This document shows positions 49,956 to 57,799 of a DNA stretch of 64,000 nucleotides, one piece after another; positions within the stretch are counted from its first letter, which is position 1; every line of letters starts with the position of its first letter. The stretch is from Isosphaeraceae bacterium EP7. GTDB lineage: Bacteria; Planctomycetota; Planctomycetia; Isosphaerales; Isosphaeraceae. Location: NCBI GenBank assembly GCA_038400315.1, contig CP151667.1:2987174-3051173 (forward strand), given 5' to 3'. A model generated the notes under the pieces. That model was not told the origin of the DNA and made no database searches. It was given only the letters and a program-made list of their open reading frames with translations. The translations under genes were made by a program, and so were the position numbers.

Positions 49956-50228
49956 TCAACGCTGCTGCAAGTACTCGTCGATGCGGTCGGCCTTGCGCAT
50001 CAGGAACGGGATATGCTGGTTGGAAACCTCGAGGAATCGCGCGATGGCCTGGATGGTCGCGTCGAACTCCTCGGCGAACTTCTCATGCTCCTTGTCGCGC
50101 CAGGTCTGGCTCAGGCCCTGGAACTGGCCGCGGAGGGTCCCCATCTGGGTCCCCACCTCGTCGCCGAATCGCTTCAGGCTCTGGGCGAACCGGCGCATCT
50201 CGGCCGGATCGACGACTGCTTGAGACAT
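49956..50228 (-). CDS. WXG100-like protein (ESAT-6/EsxA superfamily)
   Basis: 90 residues, helix-turn-helix. The turn reads LSQTWRDKEHEKFAEEFDAT: tryptophan 43, aspartate at +2, phenylalanine at +8. Classical WXG100 proteins have W-x-G and a phenylalanine or tyrosine at about +8, so the match is good apart from Asp for Gly. The first helix (DPAEMRRFAQSLKRFGDEV) and the second (IQAIARFLEVSNQHIPFLMR) have the heptad character of the family, and length is right. It is the first gene of a four-gene operon ending in the EssC-like ATPase, and so a likely exported substrate. The preceding glgX gene ends in a hairpin, so the operon should have its own promoter at 50229-50321. Confidence 0.82.
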   Translation of the reverse strand: MSQAVVDPAEMRRFAQSLKRFGDEVGTQMGTLRGQFQGLSQTWRDKEHEKFAEEFDATIQAIARFLEVSNQHIPFLMRKADRIDEYLQQR

Positions 50229-50321
50229 GTCCGTCGCCCCCTTCGGATCGGGTCGTGCTGCGAATCGGCCCGGAATTCCAGCCTAACCGCCTGCCTACGT
50301 TGAGTAAAGCGCCCGACGACC

Positions 50322-50343
50322 CCGCCGGGCGCGCGCCCGGCGG
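50322..50343 (-). terminator. Perfect 10-bp hairpin after glgX
   Basis: CCGCCGGGCG (50322-50331) and CGCCCGGCGG (50334-50343) are exact complements with a two-base loop, starting 2 bases from the glgX stop on the minus strand. It has no T-run, but position and strength make it a good terminator candidate separating glgX from the WXG100 operon. Confidence 0.55.
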
Positions 50344-50345
50344 CC

Positions 50346-52493
50346 TCAGTGCTCCTCGGAAACCAGGATGAGCATCGACCTCGCCTCGACCCGGTAGGGG
50401 TGCAGCACCTCGATGCGCGGGCCCTGGTCCAGCCCGACCGCGTCGTCGGGCGACGGCAGCGACGTGTCCACCGCACGACGCCAGGCCCGGCCCGACGGCG
50501 AGGCCGGCACCTTGTACGTCACCGGCTCCGAGTCCGAGTTGAACACGACGTAGATGTCGCGGTCGACCACCCCGGGGCGGTCGCAGCGCCGGCCGTCGAG
50601 GATCATCGCCAGGCCTCGGCTCTCCGGGCCGAAATTGGGCCGGCAGGGCTCAGTCCCGTGCCAGGTCACCTCCGGCGGCGACTGCCCGCTCATGAACGTC
50701 TTACGCCTCAGCACCGGGTGCCGCTTGCGCAGGGCGATCATCTCGCGGGTGAAGCGCAGGAAGTCGGCGTTCTCCTCGACCAGGCCCCAGTCCAGCCAGC
50801 TGATCGCGTTGTCCTGGCACCAGGCGTTGTTGTTCCCCTCCTGGGTGCGCAGCAGCTCGTCGCCCCCCAGCAGCATCGGCACGCCCTGCGAGACCATCAG
50901 CGTGGCCATCAGGTTGCGCACCTGCCTGCGGCGGATCGCCAGGACCTCGGGGGCGTTCGTCGGCCCCTCGACGCCGCAATTCCAGCTCATGTTGGCGTCC
51001 GCCCCGTCGCGGTTCCCCTCGCCGTTGGCCTCGTTGTGCTTGGCGTTGTAGGAGACCAAGTCGTTCAGCGTGAACCCATCGTGGCAAGTCACGAAGTTGA
51101 TCGAGTGCAGCGGGCCGCCGCCGTGGTGCAGGTCGTCGGAGCCGCAGAGCCGGGTGGCCAGTGCCGAGGTCTGGCCCGGCTCGCCGGTCCAGAATCGGCG
51201 GACGTCGTCGCGATACCGCCCGTTCCAGACCCCCCAGCGAGACCCGCCGGGGAAGCTCCCCACCTGGTACAGGCCGGCGGCGTCCCAGGGCTCGGCGATC
51301 ATCTGCGTGTCGGCCAGCAGCGAGTCCTCGGAGATCATCTCGATCACTGGCGGCTCGAGCAGCACATTCCCCTTGTTGTCGCGCCCCAGCACGCTCGCCA
51401 GATCGAACCGGAACCCGTCGACACCCGCCTCCACCACCAGGCTGCGCAGGCACGACAGGATGAGGCCGCGGACCACCGGGTGATTGCTGTTGACGGTGTT
51501 GCCGCAGCCGCTGAAATTCATGTAACGACCGTGGTCGTCCATCATGTAATACAGCAGGTTATCCAGGCCCCTGAAGCTGTACGTCGGCCCGTGCTCGCCC
51601 CCCTCGCCGGTGTGGTTGAAGACCACGTCGAGCACCACCTCGATCCCCTGATCGTGGAACGCGCGCACCATCCACCGGAACTCATCCCAGGCGCCCACCC
51701 CCTCGGGCTGGCTCGAATAGGCCGCCTTGGGCGCCGCGTAAGCGATCGGGTTGTAGCCCCAGTAGTCGCGCAGCCGCCTGCCCGTCATCGGGTTGAAGAA
51801 CGGGCACGCGTCCTCGTCGAACTCGTCGATCGGCAGCAGCTCGACCGCCGTGATCCCCAGTTCCTTCAGGTAGCCGAGCTTCTCCGTCAGCCCCGCGAAC
51901 GTCCCCGGATTCCGGACGGCCGACGACGGGTCGATGGTGTACCCGCGCACGTGCATCTCATACAGGATCGTGTCCTCGCGCGCAACCCGAGGCCCGATCG
52001 CCGACTCCTCGTCGCCCATGTGCCGGTTCAGTAGGCTCCGACGCGACGAGTGGACGTTCTTGCCCCAGGGTCGCCCGCACGACAGGGCCCTCGACGCCGG
52101 GTCGATCAGCACGTTCGCGGGGTTGAACCGGTGCCCGAGGCCCTTCGGGCCGTCCACCCGGTAGCCGTAGCAGAACTCGTCGGGCAGCCCTTTGACCCGC
52201 ACATGCCAGTGCTCGCCCGTCCGGTTCAGCTCCGGATCCAGGAGAATCTCGGCGGCGATCTCCGGGCTGCAAGGCTCCGAGACCACCAGCGTCACGCTCG
52301 TCCCCTCGCGGCAGACCAGGGCGAAGTTCACCCCCTCCTGCGTGTTCGTCGCCCCCAGCGGCAGCGGCCGCCCCCGGCTGACCCGCAAGGGTTGATCATG
52401 GAACAAGTGCTGGACGACCACATGCCCGTTCTCCACCTCGGTCGGCGGCGCAGAACCTCCTTGAGCGGCGGGCGGGGCGATTTGTGCCGACAT
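50346..52493 (-). CDS. glgX: Glycogen debranching enzyme GlgX (GH13)
   Basis: 715 residues, the usual length. A CBM48-like N-terminal domain (LPLGATNTQEGVNFALVC) leads to the GH13 barrel, with catalytic-region motifs VLDVVFNHTGEG, DGFRFDLASVLG (nucleophile Asp) and IAEPWDAAGLYQVG (acid Glu), then FVTCHDGFTLNDLVSYN. It hydrolyses alpha-1,6 branches of glycogen or phosphorylase limit dextrin in the cytoplasm. The start at 52493 is chosen because the longer frame to 52517 adds only a few residues without a better ribosome site. It is a single-gene unit, with no other glycogen gene next to it. Confidence 0.95.
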   Translation of the reverse strand: MSAQIAPPAAQGGSAPPTEVENGHVVVQHLFHDQPLRVSRGRPLPLGATNTQEGVNFALVCREGTSVTLVVSEPCSPEIAAEILLDPELNRTGEHWHVRVKGLPDEFCYGYRVDGPKGLGHRFNPANVLIDPASRALSCGRPWGKNVHSSRRSLLNRHMGDEESAIGPRVAREDTILYEMHVRGYTIDPSSAVRNPGTFAGLTEKLGYLKELGITAVELLPIDEFDEDACPFFNPMTGRRLRDYWGYNPIAYAAPKAAYSSQPEGVGAWDEFRWMVRAFHDQGIEVVLDVVFNHTGEGGEHGPTYSFRGLDNLLYYMMDDHGRYMNFSGCGNTVNSNHPVVRGLILSCLRSLVVEAGVDGFRFDLASVLGRDNKGNVLLEPPVIEMISEDSLLADTQMIAEPWDAAGLYQVGSFPGGSRWGVWNGRYRDDVRRFWTGEPGQTSALATRLCGSDDLHHGGGPLHSINFVTCHDGFTLNDLVSYNAKHNEANGEGNRDGADANMSWNCGVEGPTNAPEVLAIRRRQVRNLMATLMVSQGVPMLLGGDELLRTQEGNNNAWCQDNAISWLDWGLVEENADFLRFTREMIALRKRHPVLRRKTFMSGQSPPEVTWHGTEPCRPNFGPESRGLAMILDGRRCDRPGVVDRDIYVVFNSDSEPVTYKVPASPSGRAWRRAVDTSLPSPDDAVGLDQGPRIEVLHPYRVEARSMLILVSEEH

Positions 52494-52820
52494 GAAGACC
52501 TCGACAATTAAAACCAAACTCGCGGCCGACGCGGCCGGTGAATCCGGCCTCGACGATCAACTTCCCCAGGTTACCCGGCCCGCCCGAGGAGGGGCGGCGG
52601 CATGCGTCCATCATCGGTCCCTTCGGCCACCCGCACCACCGGGACAAAACCACACCAAGACCGACTGACCAACGCTTGACTCGATTCGTCCGCAAGCCCC
52701 TCGTCTGCCGAATCGACTAACGCAGGCAAATTGATTCACGCACCCACGTCGCGACGATTCCCGTTTTCGCGAGCCCGCGCCACGATATTCCCCGACCGGC
52801 GACCGCCTGCCCAGCAACGC
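52494..52820. other. Non-coding region between the RHH gene terminator and glgX
   Basis: About 330 bases with no convincing frame on either strand. It should contain the glgX promoter, which lies on the minus strand, but no clear -35/-10 pair was picked out by eye. Confidence 0.35.
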
Positions 52821-52858
52821 AAAAACCCGACTCTCCCCTGGAACTGGGGAGAGCCGGG
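52821..52858 (-). terminator. Intrinsic terminator on the minus strand
   Basis: CCCGACTCTCCCC (52826-52838) pairs with GGGGAGAGCCGGG (52846-52858) with one mismatch and a seven-base loop, and five As (52821-52825) give a U-run on the minus strand after the hairpin. It lies about 90 bases downstream of the small RHH gene on that strand and fits an intrinsic terminator well. Confidence 0.7.
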
Positions 52859-52949
52859 CGGGTTGGGCGTGACGGGGCTGCTGGGCGTGGCTCATGGGTG
52901 TGTGGGGATTCATCGCCCCGTCACTTTGTCTCGTCGGGAGGGGGCCAGG

Positions 52950-53129
52950 TCAGGCTCCCGCCATCCCTACGTTGCAATCCCTCGGCTCGTGACTCTCGGG
53001 CTCGACGGCGTCGACAAGCAGCGACGCCACCAGCAGCTCGACCGACACGTTGATCCGACGGGCCTGGGTTTTCAGCTTCCGATACAACGAGCTCGACATC
53101 CGCACCGCAAGTTCCGGATCGGTAATCAT
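52950..53129 (-). CDS. Small ribbon-helix-helix-like protein
   Basis: 59 residues from an ATG at 53129, which has a GGGAAGGGA ribosome site upstream; the frame is open to 53195. The N-terminus (ELAVRMSSSLYRKLKTQARR, then VSVELLVASLLVDAVEPES) fits a strand followed by two helices, as in Arc/MetJ-type ribbon-helix-helix DNA-binding proteins. It has no adjacent toxin gene and is followed by an intrinsic terminator, so it seems to be a single-gene regulator. The exact family is not identified. Confidence 0.65.
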   Translation of the reverse strand: MITDPELAVRMSSSLYRKLKTQARRINVSVELLVASLLVDAVEPESHEPRDCNVGMAGA

Positions 53130-53382
53130 CGGTTGAGTCCCTTCCCCTTTGATGAGACGAGGCGAATCGCGTCGAGTCGGATCCGGCGGCCTCATATCAG
53201 CAACCTAAGTCGCCGACCTGCCGGGGAGCGGGCCTTTTTCCGGCAATTTTTCGCCGCGTTTGGCGACACCTGAACTTGCCGTGCAAAACCCTACAATCGA
53301 TCGACAAAGCAATCCGCATGCCGACATCAAAAGACTCGCCGAACGTCCCTCCCTGGCCGATCTCGATTCACCCACGGACGAC

Positions 53383-54963
53383 TCATCCTTCGGCCGGCTT
53401 CACCTCGATCTTGGGGAATAGCGGGGCCGGTTTACCCCCCACCAGCTCGGCCGTCACACGCAGCGAGCCGATCGCCGGCCGCACCAGCGCATCGGCATAG
53501 CCCACGCCCTCCCAGGGGGCCGCCCCTTCGAAGTCGAACGCCTTGTAGAAGGTCGAGGCCGTCCCGGGCAGGAACGGCTTGAGCAGGATCGCGATCACCC
53601 GAAGCGCCTCGGCCAGGTTCAACAGCACGACCTTACACGCCTCGGGGTCGGTCTTGATCAGCTTGAACGGCTCGGTCGTCTGCACGTACCGGTTCGCCGC
53701 GTCCAGCACCTCGAGCCAGGTCTTCTGCAGCGCCGTGCTGTACTGGAACCCCTCGACTAGCTCACGCAGCTCGCCCACCAGCGCCGGCAGGTTGAGCCCC
53801 GCCTGCCAGTCGGTCGTGTCCACCGCATCGGCCCCGTCCAGTGTCCCGTTGAAGTACCTCATGCACATCGAGAGCGTCCGGCTGTACAGGTTCCCCAGGT
53901 TGTTGGCCAGGTCGGAGTTGTAAAGCTCGGCGAACCGCTCGTCGCTGAAGTTGCCGTCGCCGCCGAACGGGCATTCACGCAGGAAGTAGTACCGGAACGC
54001 GTCGGCCCCGTGGGCCTTGTAGACCTGCATCGGGTCGATCGCCGTGCCGGCCGACTTGCTGATCTTCGCCCCCTTGTTGTAGACGAACCCGTGGGCGAAC
54101 ACCTTCCGAGGCAGCGGCAGCCCCGCCGACATCAGCATCGCCGGCCAGAGTGCGCAGTGAAACCGCGTGATGTCCTTGCCGATCACGTGCACGTCCGCCG
54201 GCCAGATCCGCTCGAACCGCTCCTGGTCCGTGCCGTACCCGATCGCCGTGATGTAGTTCAGGAGCGCGTCGAACCAGACATAAATCGTCTGCTCCGGGTC
54301 GAACGGAACCCGGATCCCCCAGCTGAACCCTTTCCGGGTGATCGAGACGTCCTGCAAGCCCCCATGAACCAGACTGAGCACCTCGTTGCGCTTCCCCTCG
54401 GGCTGGATGAAGTCGGGGTTGGCGGCATAGTGCGCCTGCAACCGCTCGCCGAACGCCGAGAGCCGGAAGAAGTAATTCTCCTCCTCGACCTTGCGCAACG
54501 TGAGGTGGGGATGGTCGGGGCACTTCCCGCCATTCTCGCTGATTTCCTTCTCGGTCTTGAACGACTCGCAGCCGTCGCAATAGAGCCCCGTGTACGACTT
54601 GCTGTAGATGTCCCCGGCGTCATAGACCGCCTGGATGAACTTCCGGCAGCCGACGTGATGTCGCTCCTCGGACGTCTGGATGAAGTCGTCGAACGAGACC
54701 TCCAGCGCCCTCCAGACTTCCTTGAACTGCCCGGCCATGTCGTCGACATAAGGCTTGGGCTCAACCCCCAGCTCCGCGGCGCGCTGGAGCACCTTGATGG
54801 TGTTCTCGTCATTTCCCATCAAGAAGTGGACGTTCATCCCCTCCATCCGGCGAAACCGGGCCTGCACGTCCGCCCCGATCTTCTCGAACGCGGTGCCGAT
54901 GTGCGGCCTGCTGTTCGGATAATCAATCGCCGTGGTCAGATAGAACGTCGTCTCGTCGCGCAT
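53383..54963 (-). CDS. metG: Methionyl-tRNA synthetase
   Basis: 526 residues from an ATG at 54963. The class I signatures are clear: PHIG in YPNSRPHIGTAFEKIGAD for HIGH and KISKSAGT for KMSKS, with an intervening cysteine pair domain (YCDGCESFKTEKE...GGKCPDHP). The anticodon-binding helical domain follows, with a normal family end; there is no appended tRNA-binding (EMAP) domain, as in many bacteria. It charges tRNA-Met, an essential step. The gene stands alone between the RHH gene and a divergent outer-membrane protein gene. The start is chosen because it gives the family N-terminus MRDETTFYLTTAIDYPN. Confidence 0.95.
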   Translation of the reverse strand: MRDETTFYLTTAIDYPNSRPHIGTAFEKIGADVQARFRRMEGMNVHFLMGNDENTIKVLQRAAELGVEPKPYVDDMAGQFKEVWRALEVSFDDFIQTSEERHHVGCRKFIQAVYDAGDIYSKSYTGLYCDGCESFKTEKEISENGGKCPDHPHLTLRKVEEENYFFRLSAFGERLQAHYAANPDFIQPEGKRNEVLSLVHGGLQDVSITRKGFSWGIRVPFDPEQTIYVWFDALLNYITAIGYGTDQERFERIWPADVHVIGKDITRFHCALWPAMLMSAGLPLPRKVFAHGFVYNKGAKISKSAGTAIDPMQVYKAHGADAFRYYFLRECPFGGDGNFSDERFAELYNSDLANNLGNLYSRTLSMCMRYFNGTLDGADAVDTTDWQAGLNLPALVGELRELVEGFQYSTALQKTWLEVLDAANRYVQTTEPFKLIKTDPEACKVVLLNLAEALRVIAILLKPFLPGTASTFYKAFDFEGAAPWEGVGYADALVRPAIGSLRVTAELVGGKPAPLFPKIEVKPAEG

Positions 54964-55216
54964 CACTGTTCCCCGGCCCCGAAAGGCCATTCCGCGCAGA
55001 GTCCTGCGCCCATCGCTGGCTCTCAACCCACCAGACACACAGCCCATCGCCGCCGTTCACCTATCCTACGAAATCCGCCCCGGCGGCGAGAAGCCAATCG
55101 CCCCCGGACGCAAGCCAGGCGGGCCGGGGTCGGCAGGCTTGCACGTTGACTCGGGCGAACTCGACGGCCAACATCATGCGTTGCATTCATGACTTCGGCG
55201 CCTCGGAGATTCACCG

Positions 55217-56476
55217 ATGCGACTCCTGCCGGCTCGGCCACTTGCCGTCGCCCTGGTCCTCCTCCTCCCGAAATCCGGCCCCGCCCAGGTCCCTCCCGCG
55301 GCACCCCCTGGCGCCGGGATCTTGCAGTTCGACCCAATCGGCCCGATCGATGAGGCACGGATCGCCGGCCTCGCGGAGGGGAGCAACCCCAGGGTCATGA
55401 CCTGGCCACGGGCCATGACACTGGCATTGATCCGGACACGCGACGCGAAACCGCCGCGGTTCGAGTCGCTCGACCTGGACCGGATGAATGAACTGGCCAA
55501 GGCCCTCGGAACCGACGACTTCGCACGCTTCAAGGCCGACTTCCTCTCGACCAAGGCGTTCTCCGACCCGTCCGCCGACCTGATGAACCTTCAGGCCCGC
55601 ATCCTGGTGATTGACAACACCCGTCGGAAGGTCGACTTTTTCAATCATCTGGAGAGAGTGATCACCGAACTCGCCCGGGTCGATGCGTCGGGATTGAGGC
55701 AAAGCGATCTCGACCGATTCGACACCACGCTCATCGAAGCCCGACGGGACCTCGACCGGGAGATCAACCGTTACCGAGACGGCCTGGATGCCTTGAAGGT
55801 CTCGCTCGGCCTGTCGGCGCACGCCCCCTTGATCGTCGACACGTCGCCCCTCGCGGGGTTCCGCGAGGTCTTTGCGGCCACCGACCGATGGTTCCAGGAC
55901 CCTCGCCGCAACATCAACGATCTGGACCGGTTCGCGGAACGGCTCCCTTCGATCGGCGAAATCTCGATCGAAGGCCAATCGATCCTTGGCGTGATCGAGA
56001 GGGAGCCCGATCGGCTGGAGAAAATGCTGTCGTTAGCGACCCGGATCGCATTGAAGAATCGGCGCGAGGGCGAAGATTCCGATGCGCTCGAACTGCGGAT
56101 TCGCCGGCAACTCCGCCACCTGGCCGAGATCCGGGCCGACTACGAGGGAAAACGTCGCATATCGGTGCGATTAGCCAGGCAGTTGGACGCCGCCCAAGAA
56201 CAGTTGATCGCGCCGCCGGGCGGAGAGGATGGCCAGACGACGTTGAAAATGGCCGGAATCACGCAGCAGATCGCGGAGAATCGAGACCGGCTCGTCCTCC
56301 TTTGGACCGCGTTCCGCGCCGAACGCCTGGCCCTCTACCGAGACCTGGGCCTCTTCCCCTTCGAGGATTGGTCCGCGTTCTACGGTCAATTCACCGCCCA
56401 TCCCAACATCCCCGCCACACCGCCCCCAGTTCAGCCCGAAGACCCGACCCCGCGGGCGAACCCCGTGGACAATTGA
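55217..56476 (+). CDS. Divergent TolC-like outer-membrane efflux-type protein
   Basis: 419 residues with a signal peptide (LLPARPLAVALVLLLPKSGPAQ). The rest is mostly long amphipathic helices. Phrases such as NRYRDGLDALKVSLGLSAHA and AERLALYRDLGLFPFEDW resemble the helical hairpins of the TolC family (e.g. 'FKVRLGLP' type motifs), so an outer-membrane factor in an efflux pump is a reasonable guess. The family match is weak and was made by eye; no adjacent pump genes exist. The gene is divergent from metG and precedes a small plus-strand operon with a toxin remnant. Confidence 0.55.
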   Translation: MRLLPARPLAVALVLLLPKSGPAQVPPAAPPGAGILQFDPIGPIDEARIAGLAEGSNPRVMTWPRAMTLALIRTRDAKPPRFESLDLDRMNELAKALGTDDFARFKADFLSTKAFSDPSADLMNLQARILVIDNTRRKVDFFNHLERVITELARVDASGLRQSDLDRFDTTLIEARRDLDREINRYRDGLDALKVSLGLSAHAPLIVDTSPLAGFREVFAATDRWFQDPRRNINDLDRFAERLPSIGEISIEGQSILGVIEREPDRLEKMLSLATRIALKNRREGEDSDALELRIRRQLRHLAEIRADYEGKRRISVRLARQLDAAQEQLIAPPGGEDGQTTLKMAGITQQIAENRDRLVLLWTAFRAERLALYRDLGLFPFEDWSAFYGQFTAHPNIPATPPPVQPEDPTPRANPVDN

Positions 56477-56613
56477 TTTCGCCGAAGACGGATCCTGCCG
56501 ACATCCTTTTGCCGCCCCCCGCATTCAGGCGAGCACCCTTCCGGCTTACCTGGACGGCGGTACAATAACGTCGTCGACGCGGGCATTTCACGTCGCGATA
56601 TAGGAGCGGCCTC

Positions 56614-57030
56614 ATGATGTCCCTCGCCCGGGCCTACACCCTCCGTCAGATCCGAAGTCACGCCGACGACGCGGCCTGGTTCGCCTCAGAGCCTCGGGCG
56701 GATCGAGCCAGCATCGTCGAGGAGTTCGTCCGCCGCAGCAATGAACTCTTCGACCACGTCTCCGCCTGGGACACCCACTGGCACGGCCAAGTCTTCCGCG
56801 ACGAGATCCCATTCACCCCTGAAGGCGAAGAGGAGGTTGCCCACCTCTCTCGTCTCTGGCTCGCCGCTTGCGCCCGCACCCTGGAGATGGCCGAGGACCA
56901 GAGTGGAAAGACAATCGAAGGACTCGACCGCCTCCGCCTCAATGCGGACGACGCCCGAGGCGCCTTGATGGATGCCGGCGAGTCTTCGGTGACGGGGAGA
57001 AACTGTCCCGAATGGAATCGGAAGCGATGA
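56614..57030 (+). CDS. Small helical hypothetical protein
   Basis: 138 residues, mostly helical, with a GGAG ribosome site before tandem ATG codons. It lacks a signal peptide and membrane helix. The pattern (for example VEEFVRRSNELFDHVSAWDT and LSRLWLAACARTLEMAED) resembles small proteins that I have seen next to RelE-like genes in planctomycetes, so it may be linked with the broken toxin gene downstream, but no family can be named. Its stop overlaps the start of a 23-residue frame at 57027-57098 (ATGA). Confidence 0.65.
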   Translation: MMSLARAYTLRQIRSHADDAAWFASEPRADRASIVEEFVRRSNELFDHVSAWDTHWHGQVFRDEIPFTPEGEEEVAHLSRLWLAACARTLEMAEDQSGKTIEGLDRLRLNADDARGALMDAGESSVTGRNCPEWNRKR

Positions 57031-57098
57031 CAACCTATCGCCGGGGCGAGACCGACCCCATGGAGGGCGTGGGCATTGACGAACCGCAGGACCCGTGA
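57027..57098 (+). CDS. Very small frame coupled to the gene upstream
   Basis: 23 residues (MTTYRRGETDPMEGVGIDEP, then QDP), starting within the stop codon of the upstream gene (ATGA overlap) and ending inside the toxin remnant that starts at 57076. Such tight overlaps suggest translational coupling. It could be a residual antitoxin-like or spacer peptide; it may not be a real gene. Confidence 0.3.
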   Translation: MTTYRRGETDPMEGVGIDEPQDP

Positions 57099-57312
57099 GT
57101 TCCGTGCTCAGTTCGCGGATATCCCCGACCCCATCCCGGTTCTCGCCCGTGCCGCCTTCGCCAAATTCATGGCCAATCCGATACACCCAGGCCTGAATAA
57201 CGAACGGCTCGCCAAGGTGAAACCCTCAACGACAGGCGACCTTTTCCACTACGGAGAAGAGTCGGAAACCGACGCAAAAAACATTAATAAGCCGCGATAT
57301 ATTAGTTTATAA
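57076..57312 (+). pseudogene. Truncated RelE-like toxin remnant
   Basis: Starting at a TTG, the frame reads RRTREFRAQFADIPDPIPVL, then ARAAFAKFMANPIHPGLNNE and RLAKVK. This matches the N-terminal half of RelE/ParE-like plasmid-stabilisation toxins, which read similarly (FR..Y..LP..V...A...F..F..NP.HPSL). After about residue 50 the homology is lost (PSTTGDLFHYGEE...), and the sequence becomes AT-rich, with the stop at 57312. The catalytic C-terminal strands are missing, so the protein is probably inactive. The loss of homology coincides with the boundary of an AT-rich segment, suggesting an insertion or deletion there. Confidence 0.5.
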
Positions 57313-57340
57313 TCTAAATTATTTAACCAATACAAAATTT

Positions 57341-57685
57341 CTACAGTTCCGAGCCAGGATTCATCTCATAAATACTGAATCGAATTATCACCTCTAATTG
57401 CGACGCAACTTCCGATGCTATTTCTAGCAATTTTCTGCCCGACGTTGGCATCGGAAAACGAGCAACAACATCGATCACGAGCTGACGTCCTTTGGCAGAA
57501 GGATAGACATCCCAAATCTGGCCACTCTCGATAAACTCGAAGTAAAAGTTCAATTTGGCCTGCAATGCGGAGAGGTGGGCATGCACATCGATCCAATCCC
57601 ATGAGTCGGCAATAGTCAGGACTACAGATTCAGTACTAATCTCAACACCAATGGCATCGACTATGTTTTGGTTTTGAAGAGACAT
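57341..57685 (-). CDS. DUF6572-like protein on AT-rich DNA
   Basis: 114 residues. The pattern is IVDAIGVEISTESVVLTIAD, then WDWIDVHAHLSALQAKLNFY and FEFIESGQIWDVYPSAKGRQ, which matches from memory the small DUF6572 proteins of other bacteria (for example VLTISDHLDW...HLLLLQEKIN). The function is unknown; some small proteins with this kind of fold serve as immunity proteins in polymorphic toxin loci, but that is speculative here. A GGAGG ribosome site lies 12 bases before the start. The DNA is much poorer in GC than the rest of the window, so the gene was probably gained recently. It is convergent with the toxin remnant. Confidence 0.68.
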   Translation of the reverse strand: MSLQNQNIVDAIGVEISTESVVLTIADSWDWIDVHAHLSALQAKLNFYFEFIESGQIWDVYPSAKGRQLVIDVVARFPMPTSGRKLLEIASEVASQLEVIIRFSIYEMNPGSEL

Positions 57686-57743
57686 ATATTATCGTATTCC
57701 TCCAACCCGCCAAGAACCCAAATCGTGTCGCCAGGTGTGGAAT

Positions 57744-57785
57744 GATCCTTCTCGCCCCGCCGGACTTCAGCGGGGCGAGGGGATC
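57744..57785 (-). terminator. Strong hairpin downstream of the isomerase gene
   Basis: CTCGCCCCGC (57751-57760) and GCGGGGCGAG (57770-57779) are exact complements with a nine-base loop, and GATCC (57744-57748) and GGATC (57781-57785) extend the stem outside two unpaired bases. It starts about 15 bases after the stop of the hydroxypyruvate-isomerase-like gene on the minus strand and is likely its terminator. Confidence 0.6.
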
Positions 57786-57799
57786 GTCTCGACCTCGAA

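Noticed and set aside
50349-52034. Plus-strand open frame of 561 codons
   Set aside because: Antisense to glgX; the minus-strand protein has all GH13 motifs.
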